Positions 58,303 to 64,000 of a stretch of 64,000 nt of DNA are shown in pieces; positions within the stretch are counted from its first letter, which is position 1; each line of letters opens with the position of its first letter. The position numbers were made by a program, and so were the translations under genes. Origin of the DNA: an uncultured Clostridia bacterium (GTDB lineage: Bacteria > Bacillota > Clostridia > Christensenellales > Aristaeellaceae); the NCBI GenBank assembly GCA_947166385.1, contig CAMVEB010000012.1:1-64000 (forward strand), read 5' to 3'. The notes below the pieces were generated by a model. The model was given only the letters and a program-made list of their open reading frames with translations. It was not told the origin of the DNA and did no database searches.

Positions 58303-59883
58303 ATGCGCAAACTGATTGAGTTCCGGAATATCGTCAAATCCTTCGACGGCCAGGTCGTTCTCAAAGGCGTCAATCTGAATATCTATGAGAATGAGTTCGT
58401 AACACTGCTCGGCCCCTCCGGCTGCGGCAAAACCACTCTTCTGCGCATCCTCGGCGGATTCCTGGAACAGGATGAGGGCACTGTCATTTTCGACGGTCAG
58501 TGCATCGATAAAGTCCCGCCCTACCGCCGGGAGATCAATACCGTCTTTCAGCGCTACGCTCTCTTTCCCCATCTGAATGTCTATGAAAACATTGCTTTCG
58601 GCCTGCGCATCAAAAAAACCGGCGATGATATCATCCGCCAGAAAGTCACCCGGATGCTCTCCCTTGTGAATCTGGAGGGATACGAGAAGCGGAAGGTCAC
58701 AAAGCTCTCCGGCGGCCAGCAGCAGCGGGTTGCCATCGCCCGTGCCCTGGTTAACGAGCCCAATGTTCTCCTCCTCGATGAGCCCCTCGGCGCGCTGGAT
58801 CTGAAACTGCGCAAGGAAATGCAGCGCGAGCTCAAGCGGATCCAGCAGGAGGTTGGCATCACCTTTATTTATGTGACCCATGACCAGGAGGAAGCCCTGA
58901 CCATGTCTGACAAGATCGTCGTCATGAACGCCGGCGAAATTGAACAGATCGGCACCCCTCTGGAGATCTACAATGAGCCGGCCAACGCCTATGTTGCCCG
59001 CTTCATCGGTGAAAGCAACATCGTGGACGGCATCATGAAGGAAGATTACAAAGTCCGCTTTGACGACAGGGAATTCGAATGCGTGGATTTCGGCTTCCGG
59101 CCCAATGAATCTGTGGATGTGCTCCTCCGTCCGGAGGATATTGCCATCGTAAAACCGAAGGAAGGCGTCCTCCGCGGCGAAGTCAAGAGCGTCGTCTTCA
59201 AAGGCGTTCATTATGAGCTCATGGTGGAGACGAAGACCGGTACCAGCAAGACGGTACAGATGCACGTCGTCACCCAGCACGACAAGGAAAACCCCCAGAC
59301 CGGCGAGAAAATCAGCGCCAATGATTTCTATGTGGACTCCGAAGACCTGACCACCCGGGAAATGACGGATCAGGATTTTGTCTCCATCGCCAACGCCCAG
59401 GCCTGGGATGAGGAGAACCGGGATATCTCCCTGACCCGTGTGACCCATAATATCGAAAATCGTCCCGGCGTTTACAGCATCACCTTCGGCACCGAGAAGG
59501 GAACCGAGGTCACCGTGAAGGTCTATGTCGTCCATCCCGAGTATGTAGAGGACGCCCGGCACAACATCGGCATCAGCGCGCTGGATTTCTTCATCACCCC
59601 TGATGAAATTCAGGAATCCATGGCCATCTCCACCGACCTGAAAACCTGGGCCAGTGCCGAAGCCTGGAACCTGCAGGATGATTCCTCCGTCGATATTACC
59701 GATGTCAAGTTTGATTTTGATCCCTCCGCCGTCACCGAGGGTTCCTATGAGATCACCTTCGCCACCCAGGGTCGGGAGTACAAGGTGGAAACCACCGCCC
59801 GTCACGAGGTCGGCGACCGGGTGGGCCTGTCCTTCGGCCCGGAGGATCTCCATGTGATGCGGAAGGAAGTGGCTGACGCATGA
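58303..59883 (+). CDS. potA: Polyamine ABC transporter ATPase with insertion in the TOBE region
   Basis: 526 residues against about 350-370 for ordinary PotA. ATPase 1-235: [93 protein letters not shown]. The TOBE part starts at about 240 ([37 protein letters not shown]), then is interrupted from about 325 to 505 by a beta-rich insert with two Ig-like repeats ([40 protein letters not shown]) before ending [16 protein letters not shown]. Such a domain is odd for a cytoplasmic subunit. It overlaps potB by 4 nt. Confidence 0.9.
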   Translation: MRKLIEFRNIVKSFDGQVVLKGVNLNIYENEFVTLLGPSGCGKTTLLRILGGFLEQDEGTVIFDGQCIDKVPPYRREINTVFQRYALFPHLNVYENIAFGLRIKKTGDDIIRQKVTRMLSLVNLEGYEKRKVTKLSGGQQQRVAIARALVNEPNVLLLDEPLGALDLKLRKEMQRELKRIQQEVGITFIYVTHDQEEALTMSDKIVVMNAGEIEQIGTPLEIYNEPANAYVARFIGESNIVDGIMKEDYKVRFDDREFECVDFGFRPNESVDVLLRPEDIAIVKPKEGVLRGEVKSVVFKGVHYELMVETKTGTSKTVQMHVVTQHDKENPQTGEKISANDFYVDSEDLTTREMTDQDFVSIANAQAWDEENRDISLTRVTHNIENRPGVYSITFGTEKGTEVTVKVYVVHPEYVEDARHNIGISALDFFITPDEIQESMAISTDLKTWASAEAWNLQDDSSVDITDVKFDFDPSAVTEGSYEITFATQGREYKVETTARHEVGDRVGLSFGPEDLHVMRKEVADA

Positions 59884-60659
59884 AATCCTTCTTCCGCATG
59901 TCCTATCCCTATATCCTGTGGATCGCGGTGTTCATCGTCGCGCCGATGCTGATGATCCTGCTCTATGCTGTCACCCGCTCCGGCAACAATGTCCTGACCT
60001 TCCATTTCACCCTCGAGAATTTCGCGCGTTTCTTCTCCGATCCGGATTTCATGCGCGTGCTCTGGACCTCGCTGCGCATCGCCCTGATCACCACCATCTG
60101 CTGCATCCTGATCGGCTACCCGGCCGCGCTGTTCATCGCCCGGCTTTCCGAGCGCAAACAGACTCTCGTCATCCTGCTGATCACCCTGCCGATGTGGATC
60201 AACATGCTCCTGAAGACCTACGCCTGGCGCGGCATTCTGATGAATTTCGATCTGGAAAGTGAAATCAAGGTTTTTATCGGTATGGTCTATGATTTCCTGC
60301 CCTATATGATCATCCAGATCCACACCGCCATCGCGAAGCTGGATCCCGAGCTTCTGACTGCCAGCTACGACCTCGGCGCCAACAAGTGGAAATCCTTCCT
60401 GAAGATCACGCTCCCCCTCAGCGTCCCCGGGATCATCTCCGGCATCACCCTGGTCTTTCTCCCCGCTGTCTCCAGCTTTGTCATCCCCAAACTCCTCGGC
60501 GGCGGCAACTATGTGCTCATCGGCACTCTGATCGAGAATTATTTCCTCGTCGCAGGGGACTGGAACTTTGGTTCCGCCATCTCCCTGATCATGGCACTGA
60601 TCATCATCGCTGCCATGTATGTCACCCGCAGGCTCGACCGGGACTCGGAGGAGGGATAA
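59880..60659 (+). CDS. potB: Polyamine ABC transporter permease PotB
   Basis: 259 residues with six TM helices. The permease signature (EAA loop) is [29 protein letters not shown]. The order [40 protein letters not shown] and [20 protein letters not shown] fits PotB. It pairs with PotC for spermidine/putrescine uptake. ATGA overlap with potA. Confidence 0.92.
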   Translation: MKSFFRMSYPYILWIAVFIVAPMLMILLYAVTRSGNNVLTFHFTLENFARFFSDPDFMRVLWTSLRIALITTICCILIGYPAALFIARLSERKQTLVILLITLPMWINMLLKTYAWRGILMNFDLESEIKVFIGMVYDFLPYMIIQIHTAIAKLDPELLTASYDLGANKWKSFLKITLPLSVPGIISGITLVFLPAVSSFVIPKLLGGGNYVLIGTLIENYFLVAGDWNFGSAISLIMALIIIAAMYVTRRLDRDSEEG

Positions 60660-60663
60660 CCGC

Positions 60664-61491
60664 ATGAAAAAGAACGCCAAGCACAGCAGATCCGGATCAC
60701 CCTGGTCTTTCTTCACCTCCGGGTATCTGGTTCTCGTCCTGCTGTTTATCTATCTGCCGATCCTCTATGTCATGGTCTTCTCCTTCAATGATTCCAAGTC
60801 CATGATCTCCTTCTCCGGTTTCTCTCTCCGCTGGTACGAAGCTCTCTTCAGCAGCCGGGATATGCTGGAGAGCATCTGGACCACCGTGGAGGTCGCGGTC
60901 ATCGCCACCGTGGTGTCGACGGTCATCGGCACCGTTGCGGCCATCGGCCTCTCCAAGGCCCGCCGCCTGATCCGTACCATCGTTCTCGAGATCAACAATC
61001 TTCCGGTTCTCAATCCGGATATCGTCACCGCCATCGGCCTGATGCTCCTCTTCCTTTCCCTGAAGGTCCGCCGCAGCATCGTCACCCTGACGCTCGCGCA
61101 CATTTCCTTCTGCATTCCATATGTGATTCTTTCCGTCCTGCCAAAGCTGCGTCAGCTGGATGACAATGTAGCCGAGGCCGCCATGGACCTGGGAGCCACA
61201 CCGTTCAAAGCCCTGACCCGGGTCATCATCCCCCAGATCTATCCCGCCATCCTGTCCGGCGCCCTGATCGCCTTCAGCATGTCCTTTGATGATTTCGTCA
61301 TCTCCTATTTTACCGCCGGCATGGATGTCCAGAATATCTCCATGTTTGTCTATTCGATGAAGCGCTTCAATCCCGCTGTCAATGCCCTGTCTGCCCTGAT
61401 CGTAATCGTGGTGACCGTGATCCTGATCCTGGCCAACCTGATTCCGTATCTGAAGGATAAGAAGAATAACAAGGAGGAACAAGAAACATGA
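60664..61491 (+). CDS. potC: Polyamine ABC transporter permease PotC
   Basis: 275 residues from ATG 60664 (GGAGGGAT upstream); the frame start at 60619 lies inside potB. Six TM helices; EAA loop VAEAAMDLGATPFKALTRVI-IPQIYPAIL. Typical PotC features are YLPILYVMVFSFNDSKSMIS and INNLPVLNPDIVTAIGLMLL. ATGA overlap with potD. Confidence 0.92.
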   Translation: MKKNAKHSRSGSPWSFFTSGYLVLVLLFIYLPILYVMVFSFNDSKSMISFSGFSLRWYEALFSSRDMLESIWTTVEVAVIATVVSTVIGTVAAIGLSKARRLIRTIVLEINNLPVLNPDIVTAIGLMLLFLSLKVRRSIVTLTLAHISFCIPYVILSVLPKLRQLDDNVAEAAMDLGATPFKALTRVIIPQIYPAILSGALIAFSMSFDDFVISYFTAGMDVQNISMFVYSMKRFNPAVNALSALIVIVVTVILILANLIPYLKDKKNNKEEQET

Positions 61492-62561
61492 AGAAGATCC
61501 TATGCTCCCTGCTGGCCCTGGTCCTGGCCGCCCTGCCCCTGCTGGCCTTCGCCGAAGGCACCGATGAGGATTTCGGCGGCGTCACGCTGAATGTCTATAA
61601 CTGGGGTGAATACATTGATGAAGCGGTGCTCCGCGAGTTTGAGCAGCGGTATAACTGCAAGGTCAACTACAAGTACTATGATTCCAACGAAACCCTTTAT
61701 ACCAAGCTCTCCGGCGGCGATGATCCCTGGGACATCCTGGTCCCCAGCGATTATATGATCGAACGGCTGATCAAGGAGGGTGCGCTTCAGCCCCTGGACA
61801 AGTCGATCGTCAACAATCTGGATGACCTGACCGATTCCGTAAAAAACCTGGCCTTTGACCCGGATAACACCTATTCCGTCCCCTATCTCTGGCAGACGGT
61901 CTGCATCGTTTATGACACAACGAAGATCGACCCTGCCGTGGTGGAGGAGAAGGGCTGGGATCTCTTCCTGGATCCGGCCTACAAAGGTCATGCCTATATG
62001 TATGATTCTTCCCGCGATGCCTTTATGATCGCCCTGAAGGCCCTGGGCTATTCCATGAATACGGATAATGAGCAGGAAATCGATGCCGCCCATCAGTGGC
62101 TGCTGCAGATGAATTCCGCCCTGAATCCTTCCTATGTGACTGACGAAATGATCGACGGCATGGCCGAAGGCCTCAAGTGGTTCGCCCTCGCTTACAGCGG
62201 CGACGCCGCCTATATCCTCGGCGAAAATGAGGATATGGGCTTCTGCGCCCCGAAGCAGGGCACCAACATTGCCGTGGACAGCATGGTCATCCCGGCCAAG
62301 GCCGGCAACCCGAGACTGGCGAACCTGTTCATCCGCTTTATCTGCGAGTATGAAACCAGCCTGGCCATCTCCTCCTATACCGGTTATGCCTCTCCCAACG
62401 CCAAAGTGCTGGAGACGCTCTCCGGCCCCGGCGGGGATTATGAAGGCAACGACGCCTATCTCCCCCGCGCCGGGTATGATCTGGATGAGCATTATGTGGA
62501 TAATGTCGCCCTGGCCGCGAAGCTCTCCGATCTGTGGATGAAGGTCATGGCCGCCCGGTAA
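61488..62561 (+). CDS. potD: Polyamine-binding protein PotD
   Basis: 357 residues. The signal peptide MKKILCSLLALVLAALPLLA (cleavage near AFAEG) has no lipobox Cys after the hydrophobic core, so the anchor is uncertain for a Gram-positive binding protein. Mature PotD fold: TLNVYNWGEYIDEAVLREFE, DDPWDILVPSDYMIERLIKE, NTYSVPYLWQTVCIVYDTTK, ALAYSGDAAYILGENEDMGF, GNPRLANLFIRFICEYETSL. The Trp/Tyr/Glu/Asp residues around the polyamine are in place. A terminator follows. Confidence 0.92.
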   Translation: MKKILCSLLALVLAALPLLAFAEGTDEDFGGVTLNVYNWGEYIDEAVLREFEQRYNCKVNYKYYDSNETLYTKLSGGDDPWDILVPSDYMIERLIKEGALQPLDKSIVNNLDDLTDSVKNLAFDPDNTYSVPYLWQTVCIVYDTTKIDPAVVEEKGWDLFLDPAYKGHAYMYDSSRDAFMIALKALGYSMNTDNEQEIDAAHQWLLQMNSALNPSYVTDEMIDGMAEGLKWFALAYSGDAAYILGENEDMGFCAPKQGTNIAVDSMVIPAKAGNPRLANLFIRFICEYETSLAISSYTGYASPNAKVLETLSGPGGDYEGNDAYLPRAGYDLDEHYVDNVALAAKLSDLWMKVMAAR

Positions 62562-62577
62562 ACCGCGCCGTCTAGCT

Positions 62578-62611
62578 AAAAGGAGCTGTAAGTTTTTTAC
62601 AGCTCCTTTTT
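62578..62611 (+). terminator. Terminator of the pot operon
   Basis: AAAAGGAGCTGTAA / TTACAGCTCCTTTT, a 14-bp perfect stem with a T-rich loop, followed by t. Palindromic T/A flanks make it work on both strands, ending also the small gene at 62630-62770. Confidence 0.9.
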
Positions 62612-62629
62612 CGATATGAAAAATGACCC

Positions 62630-62770
62630 TCAGGCAAGCCGCAGCTCATCCAGGGTGTACCGCACCACTTCCCCAACGGAATCCTCTTCCTCGCAGGCAG
62701 CGATGCCGGCCAGCCAGGGATGGGATTCCGCCCATGACAGATCCTGAGCTTCCGCGTTTTCCTGTTCCAC
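62630..62770 (-). CDS. Small acidic protein of unknown function
   Basis: 46 residues, GTG start at 62770 with AAAGGAG 8 nt upstream (an in-frame GTG three codons earlier is closer to the Shine-Dalgarno than is useful). The sequence is strongly acidic: MEQENAEAQDLSWAESHPWL then AGIAACEEEDSVGEVVRYTL and DELRLA. A W-x-x-x-H-P-W-L-A-G-I-A-A segment lies between two acidic stretches, suggesting a short amphipathic helix. It is not matched to any family. It ends at the bidirectional terminator. Confidence 0.45.
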   Translation of the reverse strand: MEQENAEAQDLSWAESHPWLAGIAACEEEDSVGEVVRYTLDELRLA

Positions 62771-62868
62771 AGGGGTCACTCCTTTTGACTTGATCAAAAC
62801 CGCAACGGATTGTACTCCATCAACCGGAAAAACACAAGATGCTATTTCGTTTTTTTCCGGTTTTTCCG

Positions 62869-62897
62869 TTGAATTCCACTGCCATCTTGCGTATAAT
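62869..62897 (+). promoter_or_regulatory. Promoter of the thioesterase gene
   Basis: TTGAAT (62869-62874), 17-nt spacer, TATAAT (62892-62897), 34 nt before the start codon. Confidence 0.85.
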
Positions 62898-62930
62898 GTG
62901 GCTCATCATCTGGAAACCGGAGGGATCGTT

Positions 62931-63329
62931 ATGGCGGAATTCAACTCTCTGGAGGAGGCCCGCGCCTTTTTTGAACAGGACCGTTATGCCACGGAGAACG
63001 GGATCGTCCTGGATGCACTGGGCCCGGAAGGTTCGGTGTGCAGCGTGGAGCTGACCGACCGCCACCGCAACGCAGAAGGCGGGGTCATGGGCGGCGTCAT
63101 GCTGACGCTGGTGGATTTTGCCTTCGCTGCCGCTGCCAGCAATGTCCACCGGCCCACTGTCGCCCAGCAGATCAGCATCAGCTTCCTGTCCTCCCCCCGC
63201 GGCGTCAGGCTGACCGCAAAAGCGTCCTGCCGCAAGGACGGCAGGACAAGCTGTGTCTACAATGTCGATGTTTCCGATGATCTTGGCCGGGATATCGCCC
63301 AGGCTGTCGTCACGGGATTCAAGCTATAA
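62931..63329 (+). CDS. PaaI-type hotdog thioesterase
   Basis: 132 residues from ATG 62931 (CCGGAGGGA upstream; the frame extends to 62790, but the promoter lies inside that stretch, so the long start is wrong). Hotdog signature: VELTDRHRNAEGGVMGGVML followed by TLVDFAFAAAASNVHRPTVA, with catalytic Asn and Asp/Thr of the H-x-N-x-x-G-x-x-x-G pattern (R-N-A-E-G-G-V-M-G-G). Central strand QQISISFLSSPRGVRLTAKA. It hydrolyses acyl- or aryl-CoA thioesters; the substrate is unknown. It overlaps the convergent gene by 6 nt. Confidence 0.88.
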   Translation: MAEFNSLEEARAFFEQDRYATENGIVLDALGPEGSVCSVELTDRHRNAEGGVMGGVMLTLVDFAFAAAASNVHRPTVAQQISISFLSSPRGVRLTAKASCRKDGRTSCVYNVDVSDDLGRDIAQAVVTGFKL

Positions 63330-64000
63330 CCGTTTCTTTTTCTGCAGATTCTGCCAGAGCACGTCCGCGGCCTTTTCCGGCTCCGGGCCCTGCTCCGGCT
63401 TCTTTTTTTCCTTCTCCCGGGCTTTCACCGGTACAGTCTCCCGGGCCGCTTTCTTTTTCTCCGGCTCCCGGATCCAGTCCAACCGGCGCTGTGCCGCGTC
63501 CAGCACGAACAGGATCCCGGCCAGCAGCATCAGCACCGGCGCCAGGTCCCTGCGCTTGCGGGCATCGGTGTCCGGAAAATCCAGCAGCCCTTCCGGGCTG
63601 TCTGTGGCTTTCCCGTCCGTCTCCCGACTCAGACGCTCCAGAATCCCGTCTTCCTGTTCCCGCAGGTCGTATTCCCCGGTCCAGGAGGCCACCGCGCCGC
63701 TTTCAGCGCTCATCAGTTCGTTTCCCAGCCTGTCCCGCAGGCTGATCTTCACTGCATAGGCTCCGGGCTGGGTCAGATCTTCCCCGCCCGCAAACGTCCG
63801 GGCATCCACCTGTTCCAGCGCCACGGTTTCCGTTGTTCCGTCCGGTTTCACAATCCGGGCCTCCGCCTTCACAGCCCGGCTGATCAGCTCATCCTCCGTA
63901 TCGGCGGTGAAGCGGATCCTTCCTTCTTCCAGCACGGTCGTCCCGTTCTGTTCCCGGGCAGGCAGCACAAAGGACAGGATCCCGCCAAAAAACTCTGACG
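63324..64000 (-). CDS. C-terminal part of a large membrane protein (VWA/BatA-like), cut by the window
   Basis: The minus-strand frame stays open to the window edge (residues SEFFGGILSFVLPAREQNGT at the edge), so at least 225 residues are seen and the start is outside. A beta-rich region (ARIVKPDGTTETVALEQVDA, DLTQPGAYAVKISLRDRLGN) is followed by one TM (about DLAPVLMLLAGILFVLDAAQ, then RRLDW) and a Lys/Glu/Pro-rich cytoplasmic tail. This ending (an Ig-like domain, then LAP-x-L-x-x-L-x-x-x-L-F-x-L-D) resembles large VWA- or glutamine-amidotransferase-like membrane proteins near BatA/MoxR systems. The assignment is tentative. Confidence 0.5.
   Translation of the reverse strand, partial: SEFFGGILSFVLPAREQNGTTVLEEGRIRFTADTEDELISRAVKAEARIVKPDGTTETVALEQVDARTFAGGEDLTQPGAYAVKISLRDRLGNELMSAESGAVASWTGEYDLREQEDGILERLSRETDGKATDSPEGLLDFPDTDARKRRDLAPVLMLLAGILFVLDAAQRRLDWIREPEKKKAARETVPVKAREKEKKKPEQGPEPEKAADVLWQNLQKKKRL

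Noticed and set aside
56556-59853. Long minus-strand frames (567 and 526 residues)
   Set aside because: Antisense to the esterase and PotA; they are rich in His/Gly/Asp from reversed codons and lack motifs.
1-64000. tRNA, rRNA or retron/diversity-generating elements
   Set aside because: I looked for tRNA-like T-loops, rRNA segments, reverse transcriptase motifs and variable repeats and saw none that I could support.

Overview
The window looks like chromosomal DNA of a strictly Gram-positive, probably anaerobic member of the Clostridia (gut or rumen Christensenellales/Oscillospirales-like). The evidence is a moderately high GC content, strong AGGAGG-type ribosome sites, sigma-A type promoters, lipobox lipoproteins, an Nif11-leader RiPP locus with radical SAM enzymes, a DUF2318/P19/FTR1 iron system and a PotABCD operon. 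The assignment is inferred from gene content; no rRNA or other marker gene is present.

Region 1 (1-10.2 kb) is accessory and partly decayed. It holds a 119-bp duplicated gene-tail/terminator module around a DUF1294 gene, a GIY-YIG protein whose 3' end is duplicated on the far side of a PD-(D/E)XK-like gene, an acyl-CoA-ligase-like enzyme fused to an RsbW-like domain, and a degraded prophage/integrative element (ImmA-type peptidase, truncated tyrosine recombinase, VapE primase with an internal deletion, ArpU/DUF1492-like regulator).

Region 2 (10.2-17 kb) is core-like: a small (p)ppGpp synthetase with a two-component system, a class II aldolase, a cysteine desulfurase/Fe-S scaffold pair, and an O-acetylhomoserine sulfhydrylase preceded by what looks like a Met/Cys-rich leader peptide and transcription attenuator.

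Region 3 (16.9-33.9 kb) is metal and cofactor traffic. A nine-gene minus-strand operon (FTR1, P19-like, DUF2318, three FtsX-type permeases, two ATPases, DUF4418) resembles the Campylobacter Cj1658-1663/Fet iron uptake locus. One of its permeases carries an FMN-binding domain. It is followed by a divergent AraC regulator with a MacB-like ABC pair, a cobalamin-riboswitch-controlled BtuFCD transporter, and a DtxR-family regulator. Sites resembling the DtxR/IdeR box lie both at the iron operon and at the dtxR-like promoter.

Region 4 (34-41 kb) holds housekeeping and small genes: PAP2, XRE-membrane protein, kinase-like protein, pyruvate kinase, SRAP peptidase, an HExxH protein, DUF1622, CapA.

Region 5 (41-56.5 kb) is the most interesting part: a RiPP biosynthetic locus. 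A plus-strand export operon (short adaptor, C39-peptidase ABC exporter, second NHLM-type ABC protein) converges on minus-strand genes. These encode three Nif11-type precursor peptides sharing a CGAxxSxxC core motif, three radical SAM/SPASM enzymes, a B12-binding radical SAM enzyme, a YcaO protein, a PoyD-like radical SAM epimerase and a lipoprotein. The combination suggests a heavily modified peptide product that I cannot match to a described class.

Region 6 (56.6-64 kb) holds an esterase, a PotABCD polyamine transporter whose PotA has a large insertion in its TOBE region, a hotdog thioesterase, and the end of a large membrane protein cut by the window edge.
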